Positions 35,183-45,530 are shown, counted from the stretch's first letter. The stretch is 64,000 bases of DNA from Muricauda sp. SCSIO 64092 (GCF_023016285.1 NZ_CP095413.1:1984001-2048000), one strand, 5' to 3'. A program made the numbers and translations. The notes: generated from the letters alone by a model not told the origin.

Positions 35183-35878
35183 ATGAAAAAAACGACAATC
35201 CTTATCGCGCTCTGCCTCATGGTTTCTGTTGGAAAGGCCCAGAAAACCATCGAAAAGAACCTGGACCATAAAGGCCAGTTTATAGAAATGGATACCCCTT
35301 TCGCTTCAACCATTGAAGTAAAGACCTGGGACAAACCGACCGTTTATTTTAAGGCCACCCTTTCCTCGGAAACCCCGGAGTTATTGGATCTTTACAAATT
35401 GGAAGTAAAAGAGGAGCGTAGTTTGATTTCAATCGCATCGGATACCGAAGCCCTTTTTGAAGCCTACAGGGAAAAGCGTATGGCCCAAAAGAAGCGGTAC
35501 TGGTGTCAGGAATACGAGTTCAATTATGTCCTTTACGTACCCAAAAACGCCCAGTTCAAGGTAAAAAGCATCAATGGAAGTCTACAATCCGATAGCATAG
35601 AAGGGAATTTTGAAGCCGATCTGATCAATGGCGATATTGAAATCAAACAATATTCCGGCAATTTGAAGTTAAATACCATCAATGGGGAAATAGACGTAAA
35701 AGTAAACAACGTGGCTTTCACTGCCGAAACCATACACGGTGATATTTATGCCGATGAAAAGCTAAAGTTAAAATCATACGATCGCCATGTGGGTCAGAAA
35801 GTGGAGAGTTTAACCTTGGCAGGGGTGACCAAATTGAAACTCAATACCATTAATGGAAATATGTATTTGAGGCTCTAA
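35183..35878 (+). CDS. DUF4097-family secreted protein, second copy
   Basis: This 231-aa protein has a signal peptide (ending VGKAQ) and the same strand pattern in its C-terminal part (INGSLQSDSIEGNFEADLINGDIEI, then NTINGEIDV and NTINGNMYL). It is paralogous to the gene before it, 30 bases upstream. A terminator follows. Confidence 0.88.
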   Translation: MKKTTILIALCLMVSVGKAQKTIEKNLDHKGQFIEMDTPFASTIEVKTWDKPTVYFKATLSSETPELLDLYKLEVKEERSLISIASDTEALFEAYREKRMAQKKRYWCQEYEFNYVLYVPKNAQFKVKSINGSLQSDSIEGNFEADLINGDIEIKQYSGNLKLNTINGEIDVKVNNVAFTAETIHGDIYADEKLKLKSYDRHVGQKVESLTLAGVTKLKLNTINGNMYLRL

Positions 35879-35896
35879 AATGCTTTACGTAAACCA

Positions 35897-35927
35897 TAAA
35901 AAAGGCACCTGTTTCGGGTGTCTTTTT
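35897..35927 (+). terminator. Rho-independent terminator of the sigma/DUF4097 operon
   Basis: An AAAAGGCACC stem pairs with GGGTGTCTTTTT across a short loop, with a T tract after it. Confidence 0.75.
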
Positions 35928-36047
35928 CTTTATGCTGAATTCTAAATACCGTGGGTTCGATAGAATTTTTATTAGCCATAAATCCGTCAAATTGAGTGGT
36001 TTTTCGTAATGAAATGAAGAAAAATTGTATCGAAATTAGGATTTTGC

Positions 36048-36464
36048 TTAGAGACCGATCTGGATGGTCTTGTCCTGATAGATATCAAAAGCACACTCCC
36101 TAAAGGACGGGGGGCCAAAAAGTTTCATTTTGGCATTGGAGAAAGCCACCTTTTCCTTGGGAATACCCATCCAATTGGTGTCCAACTCATCATTTCCGTT
36201 CTTGTCATAAAAAAGGGCAACGGCATAGTTGCCATTGGGGACCCCTTCCAAAACCACTTTGGTATTCCCCTTGTTGGCAGCCACCGATTCTGAAAGAAAC
36301 ACGCGGTCAAATTTTAAAAATCCTTCGGCATCATTGTACAGGGCCACACTTATTTTACCCATTGAATCGGGGACGTCATTTACCGTTACTGTTAATTTAT
36401 GCTGTGATTGTAACACCATGACCTGGCCAACCAACAACATCCACAGTACAACGTTTTTCTTCAT
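36048..36464 (-). CDS. DUF2141-domain secreted protein
   Basis: This 138-aa protein has a signal peptide (MKKNVVLWMLLVGQVMVLQSQ). The DUF2141 pattern is clear: GKISVALYND near the start, then VPNGNYAVALFYDKNGNDELD and GIPKEKVAFSNAK. This is a single Ig-like domain of unknown function common in the outer membrane or periplasm of Bacteroidota. It stands alone, 90 bases beyond the end of the PH-like gene. Confidence 0.9.
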   Translation of the reverse strand: MKKNVVLWMLLVGQVMVLQSQHKLTVTVNDVPDSMGKISVALYNDAEGFLKFDRVFLSESVAANKGNTKVVLEGVPNGNYAVALFYDKNGNDELDTNWMGIPKEKVAFSNAKMKLFGPPSFRECAFDIYQDKTIQIGL

Positions 36465-36553
36465 GTTTAAAACAGTTAAAAAACCAATAACACAAAAACA
36501 GGGCCAACTATGTCAAAACCAAGGTGGGCCTATGTCTATTTATAAAACTTTCC

Positions 36554-36976
36554 TTATTCCGTGGTAGGGTCCATAAAAGTCTTGAGGGTTGTATAGATTT
36601 TTTGGGTCTCCAAACTATCGGTCAAATTTAAGTAGAGTTCCCGTGACTCCCCATATTGGATCTTCAGTTTCCGTTGCTGCAAATCGTCCACAAAAACATA
36701 GATCTTGTTTCCCGATACGGAATCCAGGAAGACTCCTTTTTCCCGGGTCAACCAGGAAAAACCGTTCTTCCGTTCCATTTCGGGGATTCTGGGAACAAAT
36801 TCCACCCCATGTATGTTGGCCAAAGGTATTCGCTGTTGGTAAAAACCGGAAACCACCTGAAAATGGCCCTCTTTGATTTTGGTATAGTTTTTATAATGGA
36901 GTATAAAGACAAAAGTGCATAGCAAAAGGGTAGCAATAATTAAAATATTCCAAAACCAATTACTCCTTTTCTTCAT
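36554..36976 (-). CDS. Membrane-anchored PH-like domain protein
   Basis: This 140-aa protein has one membrane helix (about 8-27) followed by a beta-rich part (FYQQRIPLANIHGVEFVPRI, GVFLDSVSGNKIYVFVDD) that resembles bacterial PH domains; the family is tentative. The start MKKRSN overlaps the end of the S9 peptidase gene by 17 bases, so the two are coupled. The longer in-frame start would lie deep within the peptidase gene. Confidence 0.65.
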   Translation of the reverse strand: MKKRSNWFWNILIIATLLLCTFVFILHYKNYTKIKEGHFQVVSGFYQQRIPLANIHGVEFVPRIPEMERKNGFSWLTREKGVFLDSVSGNKIYVFVDDLQQRKLKIQYGESRELYLNLTDSLETQKIYTTLKTFMDPTTE

Positions 36977-39008
36977 CTTTTGAATCCTTCCTATACTTAT
37001 CGAACCAGGCCACGGTGTGTGAAATCTTGGTGATGAGGTTACTTGGCCTACTGGCAATTCCATGGCTGGCTCCAGGTATTTCTACCAGTACCGTCTCCTT
37101 TTTGCGCAATTTTAGGGCATGGTACAGTTGTTTGGCCTCACTGGGCGGGGTACGCAAATCGTTCATCCCTACCATCACCATGGTTGGGGTCTCAATATTA
37201 CCAACGAGGGAAATGGGCGAAAATTTCCAGTAGTGCTCAAAATTTTCCCATGGCTGCCCTTCATAGCGGGTATTGGCGTAACCAAAATAATTGTCCGCCA
37301 CCAAGGTCTTACTGATCCAATTCATAACGGGCTTGGCGACCACCGCCGCCTCAAACCTATTGTTCTTCCCGATCATCCATGCGGTCATAATTCCTCCAGC
37401 GGAACCTCCCGTGACAAACAATTGGTCTTCATGGGCAATCCCCATTTGTATGCAATGGTCAACACCATCCATGGTATCATCATAATCCTGTCCCGGATAA
37501 TTACGGTACAATAAATTTCCGAATTCCTCCCCATAGCTGGTACTCCCCCTGGCATTGGGATAAAATACCACATAACCCGCAGCGGCATAAAGTTGCATCT
37601 CAATGGAAAATCGGTCCCCATAATTCAAAATAGGCCCTCCATGATTCTCTACCATAAAGGGATATTTTTTGGACGCATCATAATTAGGGGGATAAACCAC
37701 CCATCCTTGAATATCCCGATTGTCATAGGAAGATTTGTACCAAACCTCTTCCACTTTGCCCAGGGTCCTATAATCCAAAAGTGCGCCATTTAAATCGGTG
37801 ACCTTCCGGGGGGTTTTTGCTTTTACGGGCACGATGGCCAATTCCGCCGGATAATCCGGTCTGGAGTGGGTATAGGCTATGGCCCCATTTTTGGAAACGC
37901 TGTACGTGCCACTACCATAAGGTCTTCCCAACGTAGTGCCTCCGCGGTCATCTGCCAGTTTGGTCACCTTTCCCGAGAGCGTAATATGACCTATTTTTCC
38001 ATTGCCCTTATCGTCATAATTGAAATATAGTCCCCCACTTTTGGAATCCCAGGTAATATTGGAAATACTCCTGTCCAAATCATCGGAAATACTCCTTTTG
38101 TTGCTTCCGTCCGCATTCATAAGATGGAGTTTGCGGACCTGGTAGGCCTCCCTTTTATCCTCATTGCCGATATAGGCAATATAACGCCCATCCGGTGAAA
38201 CCTGGGGGCCATAGTCTGGACCGTCCCTATCGGTCAGAGCGGTAATGTTTCCGGACTCTACATCCACGGCATATATTTCACTGTTGCGAAAGCGATATTC
38301 CCAATCCTCCACCCTATTTGCGGAGAAGTAAATTTTTGAACCGTTCGGGGCCCATGACAGGGTCCCGCGATGATGCCAGTCCCCTGAAGTAACCTGTCTT
38401 GGGGCTCCCCCATTTGAAGGCATCACAAAAATGTGATTGAACCCAGGTTTGAGATACCCACGTCCATCCGCTTCATGATAGACCCTATCCGTAATCCTAG
38501 GTGTATCCGCCCATTTGGCCCCTTTGGGTTTTTTGGGCATTTTGGCAATCACCGGAGGAGACTTGGGCACATTCATGGAAAAGGCCAAATACGCCCCGTT
38601 CGGCGACCAGGTCAATGAACTGGGAGCAAAAGGCAGTTGGGACAATCGGGCTGTTTTCCCTGTTTCCACCCAATGGATATAAATTTCCGAGCCTTCATCC
38701 GTACTGCTGGAAAAAGCAATTCGATCCCCACTGGGAGACCATTTTGGGCCATTTTCGGATACCTCGCGGGAAGTTAGTTTTTGGTGTTGGCTCCCATCTG
38801 TCCGTATCAACCAAAGATTGCCCCAGGCACGGTCCTTCATGATATCAAAACCCATACGCCGATAAACCACCCAATCTCCGTTTGGGGATATCTGTGGGTC
38901 TTGGACATACTGTAAATCAAAAACATCCAAATAAGAAAAACCGGGTTTTTGGGCATTTGAGAGCAGCGCAATACATAGTATTGCAATAAAACTGGGAAAT
39001 AGTCGCAT
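36960..39008 (-). CDS. S9-family prolyl oligopeptidase (secreted)
   Basis: This 682-aa secreted serine peptidase has a signal peptide (MRLFPSFIAILCIALLSNAQ) at the chosen start; an upstream in-frame start would hide it. The N-terminal two-thirds is a WD/Tolb-like propeller (SPNGDWVVYRR, WSPSGDRIAFSS, VSPDGRYIAYIG). The C-terminal hydrolase domain has the nucleophile motif GGSAGG, the acid in MNDLRTPP and the histidine in ASHGI. It probably trims peptides in the periplasm or outside. The divergent DUF885 gene starts 164 bases away. Confidence 0.93.
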   Translation of the reverse strand: MRLFPSFIAILCIALLSNAQKPGFSYLDVFDLQYVQDPQISPNGDWVVYRRMGFDIMKDRAWGNLWLIRTDGSQHQKLTSREVSENGPKWSPSGDRIAFSSSTDEGSEIYIHWVETGKTARLSQLPFAPSSLTWSPNGAYLAFSMNVPKSPPVIAKMPKKPKGAKWADTPRITDRVYHEADGRGYLKPGFNHIFVMPSNGGAPRQVTSGDWHHRGTLSWAPNGSKIYFSANRVEDWEYRFRNSEIYAVDVESGNITALTDRDGPDYGPQVSPDGRYIAYIGNEDKREAYQVRKLHLMNADGSNKRSISDDLDRSISNITWDSKSGGLYFNYDDKGNGKIGHITLSGKVTKLADDRGGTTLGRPYGSGTYSVSKNGAIAYTHSRPDYPAELAIVPVKAKTPRKVTDLNGALLDYRTLGKVEEVWYKSSYDNRDIQGWVVYPPNYDASKKYPFMVENHGGPILNYGDRFSIEMQLYAAAGYVVFYPNARGSTSYGEEFGNLLYRNYPGQDYDDTMDGVDHCIQMGIAHEDQLFVTGGSAGGIMTAWMIGKNNRFEAAVVAKPVMNWISKTLVADNYFGYANTRYEGQPWENFEHYWKFSPISLVGNIETPTMVMVGMNDLRTPPSEAKQLYHALKLRKKETVLVEIPGASHGIASRPSNLITKISHTVAWFDKYRKDSKDEEKE

Positions 39009-39171
39009 TTTCTTGTTTTTAGTAGCTTCTAAAGGTAGCCAGAAAGGGAGGTTTTGGCAAACTACTTTTCTTAACAATTATCTTATATCTTTAGGGCAAC
39101 AACCCAATTTTCAACCAATTAGTCCGCCTTTACACACCCATCCAATACCATTAAAAACGAAAACAGCGCTC

Positions 39172-40845
39172 ATGAAAAATACCATCCTTTTGGCACTATG
39201 CGTCATCTTTACCTTTATAGGATGTAAAAACAAGGATGCAGAAAAAACTGCCGAATCCATAAACATCGCCTTTACGACCAATGATTATGCTGATCTCGTC
39301 GACCTCTTTCATGAATGGCGTTCCTTTGAAAACCCACCAAAACTTGAGGGCGCTCCGGATTATACCAAAGCAACCTTTGAAAAACGTTGGCCAGAATTCA
39401 AGGCGTTGCAACAAAAGCTACAGCAAATCGATACTACGGCCTGGGCAATCGATCGGCAAGTGGACTGGATGATCGTTTGGGCCGAAATGAATGGGTATGA
39501 TTTTAACCATAGGGTTTTAAAGCCGTGGGAACGGGATCCCGCATTTTACAAAACCGTTTGGACCTACAAAAGCGATGTTCCCGCACATGAAGGGCCAACA
39601 CATCATGGCACTACGGAACTATGGACCTATGAATTTCCACTTTCCGAAAGTGAAAAAGAACGGTTGATCCGTGACCTGAAGATCATTCCCCCTTTGAACG
39701 AACAAGCGCAACTGAATCTTACAGGCAATGCCAAAGACCTATGGGTTACCGGAATAAGGGATATCAAAACCCAAAGCTTGGTTTTAAGTGGGGTTCTTGA
39801 AGAACCCGAAGTTAAGAATCATACTGAATTGGTAACGGCTCTTAATGATGCGATCGGCGCTACCGATGCATTCGCCCAATGGTTGGAAGAAGAAGCAAAG
39901 ACAAAAACGGGTCCATCGGGTATTGGCAAGGAAAACTATACGTGGTATTTACGGAATGTACATCTAGTGCCGCTTACTTGGGAAGACGAAGTCATGATTT
40001 TGAAACGGGAATTGGCCAGGGCATGGGCTTCGCTAAAACTGGAGGAACACAGAAATCGCAGTTTCCCTGAATTGGTTGCCGCGGACTCCCCGGAAGCGTA
40101 TGATAAAATGGCTGATGAATCGGCAAGAAGTTTGATTGATTTTCTAGATCAACAGGACATTGTTACCGTAAAACCCTATTTTGAGCCCGCACTTCGTGAA
40201 CAATTGGGAAGTTTCGTGCCCGAAGCGAAACGTAATTTCTTTTGGATCGGGGCGCATTATGACCAACGACCCCTCTATTCGCATTTTTACCATTGGTTTG
40301 AACTGGCCAGAATGGAAATTGAACCACACCAAAGCGAAATTCGCAGGAAACCCCTGTTGTACAACATTTTTGATTCGCGCAATGAAGGTATGGCCACTGC
40401 CGTGGAAGAAATGTTTATGGATGCCGGGCTATATGAGGATTCTCCCAGAAGTCGGGAAATTGTCTATATCATGATCGCCCAACGAGCGGCACGTGGATTG
40501 GGATCACTTTACGCCCATGCCAATGAAATGACCATGGAAGAAGCGGGTGGCATCCACTCGGAATACACCCCAAGGGGATGGATGAAGACCGAAAAGGAAC
40601 TGCTCATCTTTGAGCAGCATCTCTATTTACGACAACCGGGTTATGGCACCAGTTATATTACGGGAAAATACCTGATGGAAGCCGCTATGGCCGATTATGC
40701 CCGAATTTTGGAACTAAGGGACCAACCCTTCAGCACCAAGGCCTTTTTTGATACCCTCAATAGTATGGGTAACATCCCCATGGCGTTGGGGCATTGGCAA
40801 ATGACAGGGGAAAAAGGGTATCTAAAAACCATTTTTGATGATTAA
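39172..40845 (+). CDS. DUF885-family lipoprotein, putative peptidase
   Basis: This 557-aa lipoprotein has lipobox FIGC (C20). Features of the DUF885 family include helical blocks, a SRNEGMATAVEEMFMDAG segment that may supply a metal-site glutamate, and GYGTSYITGK near the end. Family members are thought to be metallo-carboxypeptidases, so activity on peptides is plausible. The start is set at the lipoprotein ATG, not at the 53-codon-longer upstream start. It is divergent from the S9 peptidase, so the two may act on the same peptides. Confidence 0.88.
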   Translation: MKNTILLALCVIFTFIGCKNKDAEKTAESINIAFTTNDYADLVDLFHEWRSFENPPKLEGAPDYTKATFEKRWPEFKALQQKLQQIDTTAWAIDRQVDWMIVWAEMNGYDFNHRVLKPWERDPAFYKTVWTYKSDVPAHEGPTHHGTTELWTYEFPLSESEKERLIRDLKIIPPLNEQAQLNLTGNAKDLWVTGIRDIKTQSLVLSGVLEEPEVKNHTELVTALNDAIGATDAFAQWLEEEAKTKTGPSGIGKENYTWYLRNVHLVPLTWEDEVMILKRELARAWASLKLEEHRNRSFPELVAADSPEAYDKMADESARSLIDFLDQQDIVTVKPYFEPALREQLGSFVPEAKRNFFWIGAHYDQRPLYSHFYHWFELARMEIEPHQSEIRRKPLLYNIFDSRNEGMATAVEEMFMDAGLYEDSPRSREIVYIMIAQRAARGLGSLYAHANEMTMEEAGGIHSEYTPRGWMKTEKELLIFEQHLYLRQPGYGTSYITGKYLMEAAMADYARILELRDQPFSTKAFFDTLNSMGNIPMALGHWQMTGEKGYLKTIFDD

Positions 40846-40997
40846 ATACTTTCGGCACATCCACCAAACGGGACTTTTAGGCACCCTAAAGGAACCAGGG
40901 GCAAACAAACACGGCAATATCGACCCGTTATCACCATATATTTGGCCAAACCGCTAACGTCTCCTGTTTTATTTGGGCCGTATCAATACAACTTGAG

Positions 40998-41867
40998 ATG
41001 AACAACAAACACTTAGTTGAATATACAGATTCCAGAAAGTTCAAAATTACATTGGCGACCCTTTCCGGATTGTTCATTTTTTTGTTTCTATTGTTCTTCC
41101 AACCTTTTGGCGTCAATAACTACAGACCGGATGAAAAAATTACTCCGCTGCTCATTCTGGCCCTTTTCATTTTTGCCTTAGTGGTCATTTTAGTTCTTCT
41201 GCTGTCAGAATTTATCATCTATTATTGGCTCTTCCCTAAAAGCAGGCCACGCCACTATATGGTTTGGGTTATTTTGGAGTTATGGTTTACGGCCAATGCC
41301 ACCTTTATGGTCTACAATGTTTTGGGTGGTTTTCATGACTTTTTGTTCCCAAGCTATTTTAAACATCTTCTTGAAATTGGTTCCATTTTGGTCATATCAT
41401 TCATTGGAATTCACTTTTATTTTAAGCACATCCAAGTAAAAAGGGAGTTTGAGGAGGTACTTTCCGTTGTAGGGGATAAGTCCAAACCAGATGGGATGAT
41501 CCTACTAAAGGGCGATTATAAAAACGATGAAATTGCGCTACCTCTGGAAAATATCCTATTCATTAAATCAGAAGATAACTATGCCAGTATCCACTATCTC
41601 GAAAATGGGACCGTAAAGCAGTATTTGATCCGGTTGACCTTGGCCAAACTGGAAAAGAAACTGACCTCAAACGCCATCCTTCGGATCAGCCGCTCCATAC
41701 TGATCAACAAAACCCATTTGGAATCCTTTAGAAATCAATCAGGCAGCCTAATAGTAAAACTACATCACATCCCGGAACCCTTTGAAGTTTCCAAATCCCG
41801 TCAATCCAAACTATTGCTGCAACTAAAAAAGCCTTCCCTATCCTCCGATCCATCCCTAAAACGGTGA
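40998..41867 (+). CDS. Membrane LytTR-family transcriptional regulator
   Basis: This 289-aa protein has four membrane helices (about 18-36, 48-70, 85-105, 120-140) and a C-terminal LytTR DNA-binding domain (about 165-275: ILFIKSEDNYASIHYLENG, LRISRSILINKTHL). This combination replaces the usual receiver domain in many Bacteroidota. It likely controls nearby genes such as the secreted cupin gene that follows after 79 bases. No ligand is evident. Confidence 0.92.
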   Translation: MNNKHLVEYTDSRKFKITLATLSGLFIFLFLLFFQPFGVNNYRPDEKITPLLILALFIFALVVILVLLLSEFIIYYWLFPKSRPRHYMVWVILELWFTANATFMVYNVLGGFHDFLFPSYFKHLLEIGSILVISFIGIHFYFKHIQVKREFEEVLSVVGDKSKPDGMILLKGDYKNDEIALPLENILFIKSEDNYASIHYLENGTVKQYLIRLTLAKLEKKLTSNAILRISRSILINKTHLESFRNQSGSLIVKLHHIPEPFEVSKSRQSKLLLQLKKPSLSSDPSLKR

Positions 41868-41946
41868 TGTTCATCCCTAAACCGCAACTTCGGGTAACAG
41901 TACTTGCTTCCATCATGTCTTCTTGTTAAACAAAAACCAGTAGATC

Positions 41947-42737
41947 ATGAAATCAAAAAGATTACATTTAAAATTAGGGGTTGCCCTACTATTGTCCATG
42001 GGAAACCCTTTTGCCGTTTTTCCCCAAACCGAAACGGCCGAACGTATTCTAATGCGTTATGTTGATGATTATCAAAAAGACGTTGCCCTTACCAAGGATG
42101 CTCTTTTTGGAATTAAGGTAGATACCGTATTCTGGCATGTAAAGGCCAAGGCCAAAACCAAAAGTGGTGCGGCCTCGGTTCAATTGTTCAAGGGAGAACC
42201 TACAACGCCTACCTACTATTTTAAACGGATCTGGCTACATTGGAAAAGATCGACAAGGGTGAGCTTAATGCCCTTACGGCATCCGCAAAAGCTTTTTCCA
42301 CGGATGTTACCCCTTTTGATGTGGATACCATGACAGGTTTTCAGCCGAATACGGATTTTGTGGACGATATGTTTTCGGTATACTTTCACTTTTGGACCAG
42401 GGGCATCCCCGAACGCATCCCCTTCGGTTTGGATTACACCCGCTTTACACATGGGGCACAAGCATCAATTTTCTATTACCAAAAAGGATTTCGCTCAGGA
42501 TACTTTGCCCTAAAAAAAGGACAGCATGCCAATGAGGACGAACGTTCCAAAAGCAATCCATTTCCTTCGCTCTTTATCGCCATTAAAGGAGAGGCCATCA
42601 TTATCATTGATGGTCTTACCACGACAATGAAGGCGGGCGAGGCCATATTGGTCCCGGCCAACAGTACCCATGAATTCTTAAATGAGAACGACATCCCTTT
42701 TGAAGGTTTTCTGTTTATGTTTGGGGAAGGGGCATAA
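41947..42737 (+). pseudogene. Secreted cupin-type protein, interrupted by a frameshift
   Basis: The first frame starts with a signal peptide (MKSKRLHLKLGVALLLSMGNPFAVFPQ) and runs through YYF to 42224. The continuation TDLATLEKIDKGEL is in another frame and runs to a stop at 42737 as a cupin (IAIKGEAIIIIDG, MKAGEAILVPANSTHEFLN). One missing A in a run (TTTTAAACGG) would join the two into one protein of about 263 aa. The two overlapping short frames are thus a single gene. Whether the shift is real decay or a sequence error cannot be told here. Confidence 0.8.
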
Positions 42738-42755
42738 AAGTAATCCCATCCAAAG

Positions 42756-42793
42756 AAAAGCACCTTGGTTTCACTGGAATCCAAGGTGCTTTT
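42756..42793 (+). terminator. Rho-independent terminator
   Basis: Perfect arms AAAAGCACCTTGG and CCAAGGTGCTTTT flank a 12-base loop. It follows the cupin gene. Confidence 0.9.
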
Positions 42794-42868
42794 CAACACT
42801 ACTCCCTTAAGGAAGGAATCCATTTAAAATGCGATTTCTTAGTATATTTAGAAACAACCTGAAGCGCA

Positions 42869-43594
42869 GTGATCCAATTCTTCCGCCACATCCGCCAAAC
42901 CCTGCTTGCCGAGAACAAATTCTCAAAATACCTGCTGTATGCCGTTGGTGAGATTGTCTTGGTGGTCATCGGCATTTTAATTGCCCTACAAATCAATAAT
43001 TGGAACGAAAGCAGAAAAAGTGATGTGCTCCGAAAAACATACGAAAAGAGTCTGAGTGAGGAGTTAAAGGCAGACCTAAGGCAATTGGCATCCTTGGACA
43101 GTATGTTCTCAGCACGGGAAAAGACCATTCAGGATTACTTTGACCATTTCAACACGGTTACCTCCAATTTGGATACCCTAAAAATGAAAATGGACCAATT
43201 GCGTACCAGCAAAAACACCTTTAACAGTACGGCTTATACTATAGAAGACCTTATTACAACAGGAAATCTGGCCTTGTTCGAAAAGGAAAAGAAAGAGGCA
43301 ATTTTAACGCTAAGGAACACCCATGAAAAAAACACCTATTACGAACAGATCACAATCAACACCTTGATGAATAAGGAAGAACTGTTCATAGCAAATACCG
43401 ATTTGGCCTTTGACCTTGAACGCTCCCTTTCGGAACACGCCGAGGTACGAAATTGGAAGGATGATTTGGCTTCCAGGCAGTATCGCCTGTTGCACAATTA
43501 CCTTTCCAGCACCGTAAATCTGTATAAAGCACAAGAGATTTTCAATGAAAGGGTACGAAAGGACACCGAGATCCTCTTAGCGCTTTTGGAATAA
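42869..43594 (+). CDS. DUF6090-family membrane protein
   Basis: This 241-aa protein has the family's characteristic start: FFRHIRQTLL, NKFSKYLLYAVGEIVLVVIGILIALQINNWNE, with one membrane helix at about 27-41, followed by a helical soluble domain. Translation likely starts at a GTG. The function of the family is unknown. It is followed by an SDR gene after 31 bases, possibly in the same transcript. Confidence 0.85.
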   Translation: MIQFFRHIRQTLLAENKFSKYLLYAVGEIVLVVIGILIALQINNWNESRKSDVLRKTYEKSLSEELKADLRQLASLDSMFSAREKTIQDYFDHFNTVTSNLDTLKMKMDQLRTSKNTFNSTAYTIEDLITTGNLALFEKEKKEAILTLRNTHEKNTYYEQITINTLMNKEELFIANTDLAFDLERSLSEHAEVRNWKDDLASRQYRLLHNYLSSTVNLYKAQEIFNERVRKDTEILLALLE

Positions 43595-43625
43595 CCAACG
43601 AATTAAAAAATTATACAACCCAGCC

Positions 43626-44384
43626 ATGGATTTTTCAGGAAAGCATATACTGGTGACAGGCGCCTCAAGGGGCATTGGTAAGGCAACCGCAATCGAATTT
43701 GCAAAAAAGGGGGGCATCGTCGGGCTTAATTACCGATCCAATCAAAAGGAAGCGGAAAAAACACTTTCTGAATTACCGGGCAAAGGCCATCAACTCTTTC
43801 AAAAAGACATTGGAAAAAAGGAAAACTGTCAAGAACTCATCAATGAATTTGTTGGTTCCCATGGTCAACTGGATGTGTTGGTCAACAATGCGGGCATTTC
43901 AATTTTTCATGAAATTGACAAGGTCGATTTTGATCACTGGACCCATGCCTGGGAGGAAACCTTTAAAACCAATCTCTTTGCCGCAGCCAATATGAGCTAT
44001 TGGGCCGCACAGGCCATGATGAAAACGGGCGGGGGCCGAATCGTCAACGTTTCTTCCCGTGGTGCCTTTCGCGGAGAACCCACAAAACCGGCCTATGGGG
44101 CCAGTAAGGCGGCACTAAATGCCATGACACAGTCATTGGCCAAGAAATTGGCCCCACATCATATCTATCTGGGCGTAGTGGCCCCGGGGTTTACCGAGAC
44201 CGAAATGGCCGCCAAGACACTGACCCCCATGGAACGTGGGAACCTGTTGCGGGAATCCCCTTTTCAACGTATGGCCCAACCCAAGGAAGTGGCGCATGCC
44301 ATATTGTTTTTGGCTTCGGAAGGCGCGGAATATTCTTCGGGGACCATTATAGATGTTAATGGTGCCTCCTACTTAAGAAGTTAA
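43626..44384 (+). CDS. Short-chain dehydrogenase/reductase
   Basis: This 252-aa cytoplasmic NAD(P)-dependent oxidoreductase shows the Rossmann motif TGASRGIGKA at about 11-20, NNAG at about 87-90, catalytic Ser in NVSSRGA, and the YxxxK pair in YGASKAAL (about 157-161). It resembles FabG-type 3-ketoacyl reductases; the substrate is unknown. An AraC-type regulator gene begins 12 bases after it. Confidence 0.92.
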   Translation: MDFSGKHILVTGASRGIGKATAIEFAKKGGIVGLNYRSNQKEAEKTLSELPGKGHQLFQKDIGKKENCQELINEFVGSHGQLDVLVNNAGISIFHEIDKVDFDHWTHAWEETFKTNLFAAANMSYWAAQAMMKTGGGRIVNVSSRGAFRGEPTKPAYGASKAALNAMTQSLAKKLAPHHIYLGVVAPGFTETEMAAKTLTPMERGNLLRESPFQRMAQPKEVAHAILFLASEGAEYSSGTIIDVNGASYLRS

Positions 44385-44396
44385 TACGCTCAATAG

Positions 44397-45530
44397 TTGG
44401 AAGAACCTTTTATATATGGCTTTCTCAGCGCCATACACATAATGGCGGGGCTCCAAGGGCTGCTTTTGGCAACAATTCTCCTTTTCAGCAAAAGGTTTGG
44501 ATCTACATCCAATCGGTTTTTTGCCATGACCCTTTTGGGGGTCTCCATAATTGTTTGCTATGACTTCTTCTACTATTCCTTTGAAGAGGAAGAACTGCCC
44601 TTGGTCATTCAGTACATGCCCATTTACATAAGGACTGCAATTCCCATAGGGCTTTATTTCTTTGTCCGTTATTTGATCAATCCAAAAAGCCGATTGAACA
44701 AATGGGAACGCTTTTGGTACCTGCCCATTTTAGTGGAAGTCTTTATAGAACTGGCCTACATTCCAGTTAATTTCTTCTTGGAAGAAGATATCATAGTCAG
44801 TGCGGAATATGCACTTCTTATAACCGAAGAATCCATTGGACTTCTCACAAACGTTGTTTTACTGACCTTGGTTGTTCAAAAAATAAATCGCTATCAAAAG
44901 TTTCTTCTAAACCATTACTCGACCCTTTCCGGGAAAAGTCTGATAGGATTACGAAACCTTATCATCATCTTTTTAGTGATAGTGGTTATTTGGCTTTTGA
45001 GTCATATGCAGTTTATTCTCGGGTATGACAATGAGGGCATCTACACTTTGGTATCCCTGGGATTGATTCTTTTTCTTTTTTTGATGGGTTATTTTGTGAT
45101 TTTACACTATTCCCTATTTAAGGTCGTCCCTTATGATCCGGGAAAAACGCATTTGAAAGCCAAAAAAAAGCTATCCCCAAAAACGGACGAATACCACCAA
45201 AAACTACTGAACATGATGGAAACCGAAACGGTTTATACCGATCCGGAGCTAAACCTTCCATATTTGGCGGAACTACTCAAAATCAGCCCAGGGTATCTTT
45301 CCCAGATCATTAAGGAAAAGGAGGGCAAAAACTTCTTCGAGTTCGTCAACCAATATCGTGTAGCGGAGGCAAAAAAGAAATTAGTGGATACCGATTACAA
45401 TCAATACAGTATCATGGGAATTGCCCTGGAAAGTGGTTTCAACTCAAAATCCACTTTCAATTCCCTGTTCAAAAAATATACCGGGCAAACGCCTTCTTCG
45501 TTTAAGAAATCATTTCAAGCTTCGCATTGA
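44397..45530 (+). CDS. 7TM-AraC transcriptional regulator
   Basis: This 377-aa protein has seven or so membrane helices in its first 240 residues and a C-terminal AraC-type double helix-turn-helix (about 285-375: YLAELLKISPGYLSQIIKEKEGKNFFEF, then GFNSKSTFNSLFKKYTGQTPSSFKK). It is read from a TTG at 44397, because the first internal ATG would cut the first helix. It may control the preceding SDR gene or the flavin oxidase that follows. Confidence 0.88.
   Translation: MEEPFIYGFLSAIHIMAGLQGLLLATILLFSKRFGSTSNRFFAMTLLGVSIIVCYDFFYYSFEEEELPLVIQYMPIYIRTAIPIGLYFFVRYLINPKSRLNKWERFWYLPILVEVFIELAYIPVNFFLEEDIIVSAEYALLITEESIGLLTNVVLLTLVVQKINRYQKFLLNHYSTLSGKSLIGLRNLIIIFLVIVVIWLLSHMQFILGYDNEGIYTLVSLGLILFLFLMGYFVILHYSLFKVVPYDPGKTHLKAKKKLSPKTDEYHQKLLNMMETETVYTDPELNLPYLAELLKISPGYLSQIIKEKEGKNFFEFVNQYRVAEAKKKLVDTDYNQYSIMGIALESGFNSKSTFNSLFKKYTGQTPSSFKKSFQASH

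Noticed and set aside
39013..39171. N-terminal extension of the DUF885 lipoprotein
   Set aside because: It would place 53 residues before a clear lipoprotein signal and overlap the divergent promoter region.
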